Assembly (NCBI RefSeq): GCF_029168945.1
Contig: NC_083602.1
Span: 91,770,027-91,834,026 of the forward strand
Length of the DNA: 64,000 bases
Reading direction: 5' to 3'
Origin: Cannabis sativa
Taxonomy: Eukaryota; Streptophyta; Magnoliopsida; Rosales; Cannabaceae
Both the position numbers and the translations under genes were made by a program. Of the stretch, positions 10,619 to 27,200 are shown piece by piece (position 1 is the first letter of the stretch; each line of letters opens with the position of its first letter). A model generated the notes under the pieces. The model saw only the letters and a list, made by a program, of their open reading frames with translations, was not told where the DNA came from and made no database searches.

Positions 10619-13600
10619 TCACCTATCTGAGTTTCTCTTAAGTTTCTTTGTTTGTTTCTCTTGTTCACGATATCTCTCACGTCTCTCCTCTCTCTGCCGC
10701 TTTCTTGCTATCTCGTCGTCTTTGGCTTTCTGAGTTTCGAGTTCTTTTCTTTTCTTGTCATCTTTGATCTTCCGCTTTTTCGTCTGCAGAATTCAAAAAC
10801 ACATAACAATCAAGATTTTCACAACTCAAATATTCAATCTGTAAATAATTTTATAAAAACTAATTATACCTTCTCGTGTCTGATAAGCCGAAGATGCTGA
10901 ACCAGAGCATGAACTTTTCTCTCGTGAGGCTCCATGACAACAGCTCTTCTGTTCTCAAGAAGAGGTTTTCTTCGGCTGGGTATGTCCTTAGGCTTCGACG
11001 CAAATGGAAGAGCTGCTTGTAAAGACTTAGGTACCACCATGGGATTGAATTTTTTAACCTTCCTTTCAATTGGCTGTTGAGAAAGAAAAAAAAATAATTA
11101 CATAATTAAGAAAACTCAGTGGCGAAACAGAACAAGAAAAAGAATACCAAAACGAGATTGAGTTACCTTATAGAGTGAATCCTTGTTAACAGGGATAGGA
11201 AGATTGTGTTCTCTCCTCAATTCAGCTAGAGTTTTCATTCCTTGCCAGGTTTGTTGACGAGGTTGCAAAGATGTTGTCAACGGGTTGAAAAATTGAGGAA
11301 CATCAACTCGGGTCCAAGCTCGTAAAAAGACAATGTCGCTCATTTTAATCTTATCTTCAAAAGTGCACCTAACGATTCCTTCCTTTACTTGTCCTCCCAT
11401 CTTCTTGGGATGGTTACCGATTTCTTCCTTTGCAGCCTGGTCGGGTTAAAACAAATAAAAATTAATTAACATTTCATATAAACGAAAATTAAACTTGTTC
11501 GTTAATATATGATAACCACCAAGATATTGACTTTGCACTCAGCAGGAGGCATACCTTCTTCACTTGCCCTCTAATCTTAGAGACTGTAGTGACAGCAGCA
11601 CCTTCGAATCGAGCTATTTCATGATCCGAAGTAAACATGTCCTTTATAAATGCTGTCTTCTTGAAGATCTTACAGGGATACCCAACTAGCTTCAGCTTCT
11701 TCACTATCTTGGTTTCATGTTTGGACTCAAGAATAACTGCAGTCGCTGTAATCCTAAACGTTGCCTGAACAACCAAATAAAACAAAATATAAGATAATCG
11801 GAACCACTTAGAGCATAATACTTCTCATCCTAATTCTGACAATCTTTTGAGAGACAAAACCTCCAACCAATTAATCGTGACATGAACACAAAACAACAAC
11901 CTTATGTTATGAACTAGATCATATCCTCATTTGAGTTGATAAGCACTAAAGAGCATATGCGTACCTGGTTGTTAGATAAATTTTGAAAAGCAACCACTCC
12001 GGTGTTAGGAGGGGCAAGAGGGCCCCAAAACATTGCAAGGCAATGCATGTGTTCAGGAGTATACTTAAGCATTCGATGCCTTTCGTTGGCATCTTCAATA
12101 GCATAAACAGGCATGGTTTGGTATCGCCTCCACCCTACAGAAACAATAATAGGATCTCTTGTTTTGAGTACTTTCTTGTGCCACCTGTGTCGCTTTAGCC
12201 TCGCCTGTGAAGAATGACAATATATCATAAAGATTCCTTGCATTTGTTAACACGAAGAGAAAAAAAATCATCAAAAGCTCATGTGTTCTTGAAAATTCTT
12301 AGTAAAACCTATTCAAGCTTCTAATAAGTATGTCAATTTGGTCCTAAGATGGAACCTATCAGCCACAATTTATAAAATAAGCTCAATCAATACTTTCTAA
12401 TAATTATACAAAAGCACTCATTTCATTCTTGTTCAGTTGATCACAAAACTTTTTCACGAACATGGATGATTCAGTTTTAATAATTATACAAATGACATGT
12501 AAATTATTAACTAGGGAGAGTATACAAGATTACTAATTTATATTTGAGTTGTTTGACGATTTAAAGAAGCAACGATTTTCTCTAGCCAACAGGCCAAAGT
12601 GTCTACGAAACTTCTTATAAGCAAAAACCAACACCTCTAAATATAGTTAGAGAGAAACCAAACAAAATAAGAATGGTATGGAACAAATGCAGGTAAAAAA
12701 AAACCTCTTATGTCTCAACAAACCTGGTAGTGAGAAATGATAATAGGCAAATTATACAACATCGAGAAGAAAATAAGCACAGCAAAGAAAGAGAATAACT
12801 TTTTGTAATGTAAGTCAACCTGCATATATCCGACGCTTTCTTCCCCGAGACCAATTCCACCAACCAAAATAGGTTGGCAGGGATCAAAATGATCAACCAT
12901 CTCAACAGGGACACCATGAATCTCCAACCTGACGTAAGTCCCAGTTCGAAATCCTTCTATCTCCAATCTGGTATCATTGTCAAGTTCATTAAGTTCAGCC
13001 ATGTTCATTTGCTTCTGAATTTCAATCTCCTCCTTCAACTGGAAAACATGCATCAGCTAAGAAGTTAGTGCCCTCCTACAGTTTACATTGCAGATAAACT
13101 TACTAGGATTATGTCAGAGAGTTTACCTTGTCAAAATATCCAATTTCTTTAGGCTGATCTCTAAGAACCTTGGCTCCATGTTTACCATCTAATTCTTCTT
13201 CTGATAATTCAGCTTCTTCAAAAGTACATCGAAGTTAAGGTCACAGAAATTTCACACAGGTTCTAATACCTAAGAGAGTGAAAATAATGGCATAGGGAAG
13301 TTCTGAGGTTTGATTCCCATGCTAGTATTTCCTTGCTCCCAAATACTATAGGGTGATGACTCAATATAGAAACTATAACGAGCCTACAAATAACAGATAA
13401 CTAAAAGAATAATTTTCAAAACCCTTTGTCTAATAAATTTCTAAGTTATATTTTGGAAGGCAATGAGTGGATAGATAATGTAAAAACTATAAGTATATTG
13501 CTTAAAAAAGGATATTGAGCATCGAACTTTGCACGAAGTGCAAGCTTTTTTAACCTCCGCTCTTCATTTGCTAACTCATCTTCCTTGTGATCAGTGCCTT

Positions 13601-16600
13601 TGCCAACTTGATCTGCATGACTCCCGCCATGCTTCTCTCCAGTTTCTAAATCTTCGAAGTCACCATACACATCATCATCTTCAATGTTGTCTTCTGATGT
13701 CTTATTTCTTTGAGCAGCTTTCGACCAGTCACCAGTAACAAAGCGATCACGAATACTTGCAATAAGCTTGTCGTCCTCTTTCCAGTCCTTGAGACTAGAA
13801 CGATTTCTGAATTTGGAACAGTCCTCGGGATTCAGATTCTCACCATCAACTCCATCACTTGTTTTCTTCTAAAGAATAAAGAGAAACGCGAAAGCAAAGA
13901 AAAAAAGTAAAAAAGCATGTTGTTTGGTGTTATAAAGGAAAACAAATGCAAGAATTGCATGTTAAAACGTCAGGGAAAGAACCATCAAGAAGACTTCACA
14001 AAAAAAACTGTGCAGTACAAACCTTGCTCCATTCACCTTTTGGCTTAAAGAACTCATCTCCATCACTTTCCTCACCACTCTCTTCTTCATTAATTGATGT
14101 AGTCTTCCCATATACAAGTTCCATAAGGCTAGTAGTTTGTCTCGAGTTAGTTCTTTCTATTATAGACTCTTTCCATCTCGAAATATTTCCCATGCCCTCT
14201 GAAATCAGGACCAAAATATTGCAGAAAGTGATAATATATTAAGCAGCCTGACTTACAATTTACTAACTTCAATAAACAAAAACAGCATACTAATCGACCA
14301 TTTTCCATCAAGTTAATGATCATGTAAAAATTTACACACTTTTGATAATGAGTAGCACTGCTATATGAAAAATAAGAACACTAGTGTATTATAAATTCAA
14401 AAGAAACGTTGAAATGTACCCTCTGCTTCATCAATCTCTTCATCATCACCAGAGGCATCTGAACCAGAAGCTGCTTCATTTTCTGAATCACTACCACCAA
14501 CATCATCCTCATCTTCATCCTCATCATCATCCTCATCATCTAAATCCTACAACGACACAAATGTAGAGAACCTTAGTATAAAATGAAGAACATTTTTCTA
14601 ATTTAAATGACATAACCATTTATAATTCATATCAATCAATATATCAATCAAATCAACATAATAACATCATTAACCTCATCAAAACATACATAACCATAAA
14701 ATTGTTTATGCAACATTCTTATTTCAAGGCCTCATTCCCATCTGTAGGAATCACAAGAAAGGGCAAATCCCTTAATGATACACCAAATCCGGCTTTTTAA
14801 CAAGTACTTGTGTTATTAAATTGGACATTCTTCAATTCATATTTTCAATTAGCAAAGCTATAAATAAGTTCACCAAATTCACCTTCCCATTATCATCAGC
14901 AATGTCTTCTCCAAAAACAGCTTTTCTCCTTAGCCTTCCTCCATGAAATTCAACATGTTCCTTCACTTGCTCGTTTTGCTCAGTTTGTTGCTCTGAAACA
15001 TCATCATCGTTATCTTCATCTGAAACCTCTGCTTCACTATCCATCACTGCATCTCCTTCAGTAGCTTCAGCTTGATCTAACTTTTCATTATCTTCTCGTG
15101 ATTCTGATTCAGGCTTCCGACCAAAAAGTGAAATGAAGCTCTTCTCTAACTTTTCATCAACTGAATATTTTGCCTTTTGAAGAGATTTTACCAAAGCCAC
15201 ACCCACCTCATCTTCCTTTTCTGTTAATATGTCAAGTCAAATGCTTAGTAATTACAATTTTTAGTACTTGCAACAATGAAGGAAAATTTTCTATCAGTCT
15301 TTAAACAAGTCACCTTCTTTTGTTGCTTCCCCATTTTCTTTATTTTCCTCTTCTTGATCAACTGTGGAGTATTGGAGAAAATGACGGTTTATATTAACAT
15401 ATACCGCATCTTTGTCGTAGACTAAATCTCCAAGTCCAGACATAGGAGCATAAAATAATTTTTCCTTGTCACGTAAACCCTTCTTTTTTGCAGCTGATGG
15501 CAAAGGACAAGGGTCGGGCAAGTTAGAAACACTAGCAGCATAATCACCAACGCCAGCAATATGAACCTGTCTCGAGAAAACATGGCAATAATTTGTTCAT
15601 ATTTCTTTTGTGAGAGAGAAAAAAATCAACTTCTGATTCTCAATGACAAGACAAAACAAATAATAAATATACATAGAACAATAAAGATAAACTTTGCAAC
15701 AGAAGTGACAAAAATTTTAAAGTAACCCCACCAAGAGAATATAAAACAATTAGAACGAATAGAAGAGTTTTCACCAAATCAAATTGAAGTAACAATGACA
15801 GACTTTTAAGTATATACATACCTTAGTTCCCTTTTTAAAGTTACAGCCACGCAAGTAACCATAAAGTATGACGTTCCTGTCACATTTTCTATTCTGATGC
15901 ACTTCGTTAGGATGTGTGGCATCTTCAAAACGATCTACCAAAACATAAGGATGAGAAGCTCGCCAAGACAAAGGATGGAACTTTGTAACAGATATAAACC
16001 GTGCAAGATTATGTACTTCACGTTTAAGATACCTACTCATCAAAAGAGAAAATGTTAATTACAAAACGTGTAAAGAATAAGGATGCTAAATAGGCTTTAT
16101 TGGTTTGCATAAACATGAATGGTCCTTGGCAACAAAATGGTCAGGTGATACTTACTTATCGTGAATTAGACCAGATAAATAAAACAATTTAGCCCCATCG
16201 TATATTTCAGTCCAGAATCGATGTTTAAGCTGCTGCTTTGTCTTCCTCAACTTCTTTGCATCGTTGAACTTATCAAGGTGAGTAAGAACTCCCATGACCT
16301 TTGGAAAGCCATGGACTTGTAATATATTGAGAAATTCAAATGTTTCCTACATAAAACCAATGTAAAATCATTAGCATATGACCAACTAAATTGACCAATC
16401 AGCATCAAGGAAACTAATAAATAAGTCCATATGCAAAAATCAGATAAATAAATCCAAGACGGTTCGCAAGCAAAAGATGCAAGCATATAATGGCCTAGGT
16501 TGGCTTAATTTTTACTTTTGCTAATTGCTTAAAGTATAAAATAAGTAAAACTTTGGCTTAACTTTTTTTCAGCTTGGGTAACTATTATATAAAGATCAAT

Positions 16601-17963
16601 TTTTAGTGAAAAGCTCTTTTCAAAAAGTTTGGATATCTTAAAAGATAGCTTCTCAAAAATCCATTTGGGAGAAGCAACTTTTATGTTTTATCCAAACACT
16701 CCTTTTTTTTAATCCTTAAAGCTAAAAAGAGCTTAAAATCAATCAATTAGAAACGAAAAAAATAGCAAAACAATTACAAATAATTCGACTCACCATTTCG
16801 AAACCATAACTTCCATCTATAAGAAGCAATGCCAAATCCGCAAACTTGGCAGCATCAATCATGCCATTGATATCATTAGGGCACTCCACAAACTGTACCC
16901 GCCTATTCTTACCTAACGAATTCAAATAAAATTAATCAGCTCAAATCTTTGCTTAGCATCAAGAATAATTTCAATATAGATAGATACAAACCTGAAACAA
17001 CAGTAATTGGTCCCTGAACCGATGGCAGATTATGTTTAGTATAATGCTTCACTAATGATTTTATCAAAAGAGACTTCCCAACCTACAAATTCCACAACCA
17101 ATAAATAAAAATGCACACCAATAGCAAAATAACCGTGTTTGTGCAACCAAGAGCTGAACTCAATGGCTTTTTATGAAAAACAGACAAATTAAACCAATGT
17201 GATCAGCCGAACTCAATGGCCTTTTATGAAAAACACCAAGAGCTGTCTTAATCATTCAACTTAAAATAAAACTAATCTTCTTTCGTATTTGTATTCGTAA
17301 ACTCATTTAACTACTTCTCTAGCTTAAGGAAAGATATATATAAGCATATCACAAAATTTATCAAGGCAAATCATGTCATAGTCTTATCTTTTATAAATAG
17401 CATCAAATAGAGTATATATATATATATATGCTATCAATTCCAAGAACTATAACACAGATGACAGAACATACACACACATATATACATATCAAATAAAGCA
17501 TTTTGCTAATTTAACATTTTAAAGTTGTTAGTTTGGCAAATTCTCTCAAAACCCAATAATAAAATTCAAATACCTTAGGAGGTCCCTGAACGAGAATAAC
17601 AAAAGGAGGCGGTTCACCATAGCTCCGATCAATAGTAGGAACATGAAGTCTACGCTGCTCTTTCTCAACAGTACGCGATTGCAATCGCTTCGCTTTCACC
17701 GATGAATTGAAAGTAAATGCCTAAACAGGATAATACATATATATATATTCAAATTAACCCCAAAATACAAAATAACAGTGTTGAATCGAAGTAAAAAGAG
17801 AATCATAGAAGATAACCTTAGGATTTTGCTTCCTATCGTTTTCAGAAACCTCGCCTTTCTTCTTCCCGGACTTTCCGCCTTTCTTCTTCTTTGCCGAAGC
17901 ACCAGCCTGACTAGTCCTGTGAGACTTGTGAGACTGGTCCGTGGCTCCAGCATCGATCGCCAT
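10619..17963 (-). CDS. BMS1: Ribosome biogenesis GTPase BMS1
   Basis: BMS1 is the essential nucleolar GTPase of the small-subunit processome, working with RCL1 and U3 snoRNP in 18S rRNA maturation. The 18 minus-strand exons are 17963-17817, 17720-17574, 17082-16992, 16912-16794, 16346-16156, 16032-15822, 15566-15314, 15220-14883, 14546-14420, 14198-14023, 13868-13516, 13223-13127, 13038-12820, 12204-11965, 11764-11555, 11436-11167, 11073-10870 and 10783-10619. They total 3558 nt and encode 1185 aa, near the usual family length of 1150-1200. The basic N-terminus starts [16 protein letters not shown]. The P-loop GPPKVGKS is at residues 95-102 and is split by intron 2. An acidic linker spans about 440-560. 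The C-terminal RIBIOP domain contains [16 protein letters not shown], and the tail is lysine/arginine-rich. Introns are GT-AG except the one after exon 11. Confidence 0.96.
13224..13515 (-). other. U12-type AT-AC intron 11 of BMS1
   Basis: On the minus strand the intron begins ATATCCTTTTTT, the classic U12 donor. It ends with a branch-site-like CCTTAAC followed about 10 nt later by terminal AC (CGATGTAC). No GT-AG pair here restores the frame. With AT-AC ends, exons 11 (353 nt) and 12 (97 nt) sum to exactly 150 codons and join KFDAH to [11 protein letters not shown]. Confidence 0.82.
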
Positions 17964-18054
17964 TGTTGGCGTAGAAAGTGGAAACCCTAAAACTGAGAGA
18001 TAAAGTTTGTGTCTTTGGTGGAAGAGTTTGTCTCAGGTGAGAGTTTTTGGGGTT

Positions 18055-18062
18055 TAGGGTTT
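18055..18062 (-). promoter_or_regulatory. Telo-box upstream of BMS1
   Basis: AAACCCTA on the minus strand, about 90 bp upstream of the BMS1 ATG. This motif is typical of plant genes for ribosome production. Its use here is inferred. Confidence 0.5.
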
Positions 18063-19480
18063 TTGGAGACGAAGCTGCTTAATTAAACTTTGCTATTTTG
18101 CAATTAAGGTCTCTTAATTATATTATTTTGTAAAAGTGGCTTTTATAAAATAAAAAATGACAATGAAGGTACTTAATTTATTATTAATATTTTTTTAAAA
18201 AAATAATAAAAAATTTAAACTTTCATTAATGAGATAAATCGTCCATTTCATTAGATATTTAATTTGGAGTTGATTACAATGAAAGTAATTAATTTATTAT
18301 TGTTTAAATTTTTTAAGGCAATTTTGTCTAATATGTTTCATACAAATAACATTGCGGTTTATAATTTGGCTAAATATGATCTTAGGCTATATAATGAGTC
18401 ATGTTAGTTCGAAGAGGTTCTTGTGCTAATTGTTGAAGTATTCTCGCGAATATCTTAATGTGATTTAGATCACGTTATTAAAAAAAATTAAGAGCTCAAT
18501 TTTCACTAAACATACAATTGGCATGAAAATAAGCAACTCGAACAATTATTGTTCGATAATGAGCAGCATTGTTACAGTGTTTTAGAAATTATAACGAAAT
18601 ATTTAATTTTGTTATAACGTTTTTACAATCTTAAATAAAATTATTCTTGTTTTTTCGAAAGAGCCAATTAAATTCACATAAGCTATGAAAACTCATCCCA
18701 ACTAAATGTTTTAAGTCTTTGCAAAATCATATGTTTCATCCATCTACCTATAAATTTCATTAGGAAGAAGGAAAATTACTCATTACAGAGTTTGGTAAAG
18801 CTTTGTGCAATAATTTTGATAAAAATAAAAATTTATTTTCTCGCATGAGACAATAATTTACTCTAGTACCTTAAATTACTTTCCTTAATTCCTTTTTAAG
18901 AACCTTAATATAGTTGTTCTATTTCACTCTATTATACTAGGTAAACCAAAGTAAGAACTTTATGGGAATCCACGCACAATATTTCAATTTTAGCTCTTGT
19001 ATATTTAAAACTATAAAATATCGAAGATTTTGCAAAATTAATCTTAAGAAGCAATCTCAAAAATTATAAACAAGTACATTTGTTGCTTTGATAAGTATAG
19101 TCTTACAATAAAACATACATGTCATTGTCATTGCTTAATACCATATTCTTTTTTCTTAACTTCTTAATTAAAGAAGAGAAACCTTCATGAGATAAGATAA
19201 ACACATAAGGTGAAAATAGATCCCTTTATCTAATCCATCTACTATGAGAGTAGGATCCATAACTTTATTATCTTTGTAAATTACTATTAGAGTCCTATAA
19301 ATTTTACAATGTTGGTACTCCAATATCAATTTATTTATTGTTGTTAATGTGCAAACAATCTTAATAACAAGCTAGATTTATCAGATAAGTTAGGCTTAAT
19401 AACTTTCTCATAGAGAAGTAAATACTTTTGCTCATGTATGTCTTAGCTAAGAATACTTAGAGTTAATTGGGTTCTGTAAA
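18063..19480. other. Divergent intergenic region between BMS1 and RPL3
   Basis: AT-rich DNA with no supported gene, RNA or transposon boundary. Promoters of both flanking genes must lie towards its ends. Confidence 0.5.
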
Positions 19481-19490
19481 GAAAATGAAA

Positions 19491-19646
19491 ACGACATATC
19501 ATGTGAAAAACGACAGGAAAATTTTAATGAAAAACAAACATTTTAAACGACATGTCGTATTTTATTACTGAAAACGACATGATTAATTGGCAGTTAAATA
19601 ATAACGACATGTCAATCAAACAATTAATCCGACGGATATGACGACA
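19491..19646 (+). repeat. Six-fold ACGACA motif cluster upstream of RPL3
   Basis: ACGACA occurs on the plus strand at 19491, 19510, 19547, 19574, 19604 and 19641. Four of them extend to ACGACATG or ACGACATAT. The copy at 19547-19558 is a perfect 12-bp palindrome ACGACATGTCGT. The cluster ends about 40 bp before the presumed TATA element. Confidence 0.7.
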
Positions 19647-19685
19647 GATAAAATTAATCGTAGCCGTTGATTACATTACAAAGCC

Positions 19686-19717
19686 TTATAAGAAGTGAGA
19701 CCTAGCAAATAGGGTTT
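19686..19717 (+). promoter_or_regulatory. RPL3 core promoter: TATA-like element and telo-box
   Basis: TTATAAG at 19686-19692 is followed by TAGGGTTT (an inverted telo-box) at 19710-19717 and then a pyrimidine-rich TTTCTTCCTT likely to hold the start site. This combination is common in plant ribosomal-protein genes. The exact start is inferred. Confidence 0.55.
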
Positions 19718-19824
19718 CACTTTCTTCCTTATAGCACTGAAATTGAGAGGAGTCGCCGCAGTGATCTTCCTCCTTCTATCCAAATTTTTTATATTATTTG
19801 GGTTTAATTTCATTCGATTTCGAG

Positions 19825-22730
<2,906 letters not shown>

Positions 22731-23710
22731 ATTTTTGTTTTTTTTTTCTTCTTTTGAGCAATTAGAAAGAGTTAACTTTGTTTAATCTTAGAAGTGTTAA
22801 GATTTTGATGTCCTTGAAATTTTCTTTATATTTCTGCTTTGTCTTGTCAAATTGGTTGGCTATTCTTTACTACTTTGTTTGGTTGTTTATCTCAAATTAC
22901 CAATTTTTTAATTTTTCTTTTTTCTAATTTGGTAATGGGCAGCAGATTCATTTGGAAATACTTTTTCTTAAATTGATTTTTCAGATAATATAAGATTGTA
23001 TGTTGATTTCTTGTTTTTTAGTATCTTTATTACACTGTTTCTAAATTATAATATAAATCATTTTAAAAAGAAAATAATTTTTGAAATTTTTTGTAACTTT
23101 ACCTGTTCACTCAACTCTAGTCTTCAATTATTTTGCTGACACTATAAAATTCAAAGGTCTCCAAACTTTTACTTCTAAATTAACCACACAAGTAAATGAG
23201 TAATTTAAATGGTTAAATATTTATACGTGCAATTGTGTGTGAAGTGTGCAATTTGAATGTTTGTAATACCTTGATATGGAATGGATTGTGAAGGGGCTCA
23301 ATACCTCTTAACAATCCCTAGATTTGAAATTTGAAATGCTCTTTGAGATTTGAACTGCTTTTAAAGAGAAAGAAAACTGTATAGAAGGAAGGACTAGTGA
23401 CACTTTTGATTATTGTTGTGTTCTCTTTTTTTATTGATGCTTTTATTAAGAGCATTGAATACAGAACTATATGATAATCGACTAGTTTGCTTTGGCTTTG
23501 TACTTGTAATGAAAAGAAAAATAGTAGTGGTACTCTTAATTGGGTCCCATATTCACAAATCAATAAGCATTATAAGTTGAAAAGAACCAAAATAGAAGAA
23601 GAAACCTTAATGCTTTTGAGTTTTGAACACAATATTTTCATTTCATTTCACTTCATTACCTCAATTAAACGCGCTTTTGCAGTCTCTTTAGTCCTAAACT
23701 AGGAGGGCCG
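22731..23710. other. RPL3 3' UTR and tail-to-tail spacer
   Basis: The T-rich start after the stop codon is the presumed 3' UTR. The remainder is AT-rich without supported features. Confidence 0.5.
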
Positions 23711-23940
23711 CTTTATTAATGCTGTGCATCCAAAATTGCAGAAGTCTCTTCTACACTGGAAGCTGAAGTCCATGGATTGTTGTTGGCAGTGGGAATGGAT
23801 TGTGCAAGAGATTTGCGTGGGCTGAGGTCTGTGTCTTCTCCAACTGCCAAGTCCTCATCAAGGCATTGGAAGTTGATGCTTCTCTAAATTGGAAATTGTT
23901 GGCCTTATTCCAGTCTTTGGTGGAGAAGAGAAAGATCTGA
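23711..23940 (+). pseudogene. RNase H-like (RVT_3) fragment, frameshifted
   Basis: The plus strand encodes SSTLEAEVHGLLLAVGMDCA and, after a one-base frameshift near 23818, WAEVCVFSNCQVLIKALEVD and a tail up to a TGA at 23938-23940. This is the AE...A...A...C.....SDCQ pattern of the RNase H domain found in plant LINE-derived proteins, with N in place of the catalytic D of SDCQ. It is too short and broken to work. Confidence 0.65.
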
Positions 23941-24271
23941 AAACTTAATTAGTAAGATATATATATAAGTTGAGAAAGAATGGTGTTTGCTTTTTAATTA
24001 GATATTTTAGAATTTGAGGTTAATTAATTAGTTCAAGATACACAAATGGATAGCTTAATTAAAACTATACAAAAATTACTAAACTACTTTATATGTTAAA
24101 TCATGTACTTAACTTACTTAGCCCACAAGTCCTATACATAATAACATCTCTCTCATTCTGTACAACAAAACCAAATCAATGTTATACTTTTAAGAAAAAT
24201 AATACCATTGAGTTTAGAAGCACTTCGGTAACAAGTTTCGCTGACCCGTTTTGACATCCCTAGTTAGTTAG

Positions 24272-27200
24272 TTACAGTAAGCAAGTACTCGTGGGATTTG
24301 CGAAATAATGGTTACGATAAACCAAGTTTGGCTTGCTAAAGCTGCTGCTGCTTCTGAAAAGGGTCCCCAAGATTGTTGGAGGTGTAGCATTGTATGTAGT
24401 TTGATGCATCTTCCTTACATTAAGATGTTTATCCAAAATCATCAGCTCTAATAATTTTCTACAGCTCTGCAATAGATCATTCGGAACTCGCATATTAGCA
24501 TGGATATTTTAGAACATATATATAGATATGGATATCATATTGGTCTTTCAGGTAACTGAATTGTGAAATTAGCAAACTATTTATTATCTATTTTGAGTTC
24601 TTGAATTGAAGAGAAATTTTAGTAAACAAAATTGGAATGATGGCATACCTGGGGATTCAAAACATCAATCCGATTGATAATTTCATCCTAACACAAAAAA
24701 CAAGAAATTAAGAACAAGTGAGTAGAAAGTAAATTGTTCTGCTTCGATGTAAAAAACTCCGAACAAAAATTCTTTTAAAAGCAACAAATTCGAGTCATTA
24801 ACAATGGGGAAAGAAATCAATGGAAACAACTAAAGCTTTCCAGAGAAATAACAGTAACACAATAGGGATACACTTCCAATGCATGACACTAATGGAGTGT
24901 TTGGTTATGGGGATTTGAGTTCTTGGAAATGAGAGTGTAAAACCAAATCTGTGTGGTATGATTTTAGTGGAGGGCTTGTGTTTAAGCGGGTTACCTTTTT
25001 AAGTTTATTTCGGGGGTAATCTCAATAAAGAGTTTGAGATTCCTTTAATGTCAAACTCTCTTAACTAAAACCCTTACACCAAACACCTTGTCCAAATAAC
25101 ATTGCCTACTCCAACGCCTATTTTCCAAACCAAAAGGTAAGCGGGAGTGTTGAATTTAAATCTAACTCGGCACACTTGCTTTGGGTTTCTTATTATGACT
25201 AAATTTCTAGGCTTGAATTTAGCTTACAGATACAGAGCATATTTGTGTGAAGTACCTAACTTGATTTTAGTTGTCAACATTCACACCCTTCGAATGGCAT
25301 TGTTAGTCTAAAATGGAATCTTTTAGTTTGTTTCCGTTAACATTTCTAAAACAATAACAGAATAGGATAAGTGAATACCTCCAATATCCCTGGATTTTGC
25401 ATGGCTATTCCAATGACACGTCTTCTTAGTCCGTTGTAGACCACCGTATTGATTGTTCCATCTCCGTTTATCCATGGTAATATTGGCATGCATAATTCAC
25501 TAGAAGAAACAATACAGGTTTTAACTTCTTCATCCCCTTCAGATGAAAGATCACTCGCTTGATTTTCGTTAATTGAGTTGGGAATTTCTTCAGAAAAATT
25601 AAGGATAGAGACTTTGTGTATATCATCATTATTCACGATGGATTCCTGCTGTGTATGAGGGGCAACGAAATCATGACTGCTATCGCCTTTTACGGTCTTA
25701 ACCGCAGAACAATCTTTGAGATCTTGACACTTAACAGCTGTTGATGTTAAAAAGTACTTGGAACGATACAAAGCATCAACAACACGTACGGAGTTGAATG
25801 CGTTAACCTGAGTAGGGAACACAAATAAAACACTAATTAAATCTAGTTTTTTTATTAGACATGAGATAGAAAAGCCTATTTTTATGGTAGTATTGTGATT
25901 CTGTTGTAATGTAAAAACAGTTTTGACATAGGCAAAATCATAACAGTTACATAGCCGTACTTTAGGTTCATTTATTTTCTAAAACTGACCTTCATAACAC
26001 GACCAAAAGATTCGAGCACAGAAATGATAAGCTCGGTGATCTTCTCACCTGAAAGAGAACAATACAGAAGTGAATCATGATTACCATCTCTCTGTCAGGC
26101 ACATGGCATACATCAAATTTTGAAAATCCTAGCATGCATCCATACCTGGCATAGTTATGACTTCAGAAATTTCATCCATGCTCAAACCTTGGTCACCAGC
26201 CTTTCGAATGCCAGCATAAACAGCCTTAATGAGATCAGGATTAATAGAACTAGAGCTTCCAAGATCAGCATGTTCGGGAAGCAAACTTTGAGCATAGCCT
26301 GCCATAGCTATCCAAGGTGACTCATTCGTGTTCTTTATTACAGAGGTATCGCCTTCTGAATTAAGGATTTCCTTTACTTGGTCAGAATCAGATAAACTTG
26401 TCGGATCTGAAGTAGTGACACATACATTATTTCCATCCATACGTTGTGGTTCAACAGAACAAGTATCCGGTGCTCTGAACAAATCTACAATATCAGCTGT
26501 AGAAAATTCTGCCCGGTTAATCGATATCATTATGCCAGGGAAACCTTTCTCTCGGCGAGAAATAATTTCACCTTCTGCTGTCACCAAGGATTTTAGTTTC
26601 TTAGCTTTATCACCATCAGAAAAGTCATTATTAACAATTTTTCGTTTCAAGCTTCTTGTATCCTCAACCTCGCCAACACCTTCATCTGGCAAGCGTGGAG
26701 AAAGCGACAATTGACCCGAAGAAACTAAAGCAAACAAATGAAAAATATCCCCACACTGCAAATCTGCAGGGAGATCAATTCCTCCTTCTGTAAGATCTTT
26801 CTCTATTTCGCAAAGCCAGTTGGCAAAGTTTGAAGCTCGTGTGCCTGAATCAGCTGGAAATGATGACTTAAAAACATTACCCATGAACTGTTGCGACAGT
26901 GAAAAAGGTTGATTACCACTACCACCAACCTGCCAAATATTACAGAAAATTCATTCAGGGAAAAAGAAATGCATTTCCTAAGAAAACATATTTTTAAAGT
27001 GACAATTATAAATAAGATAAACCAAAATCAATAAGACAAACACTTAAAATGAATTTAATAGCACAAGAATGATAATAATACCAAAATTATCACGATATTA
27101 GTATTGTAACCAGCTAAACCATGTGAAGAGACGAAACCAAAATGCACATATTCTTGACATAAAGAAGACAACATATAGATAGACATCAAAGCTAAATTCT

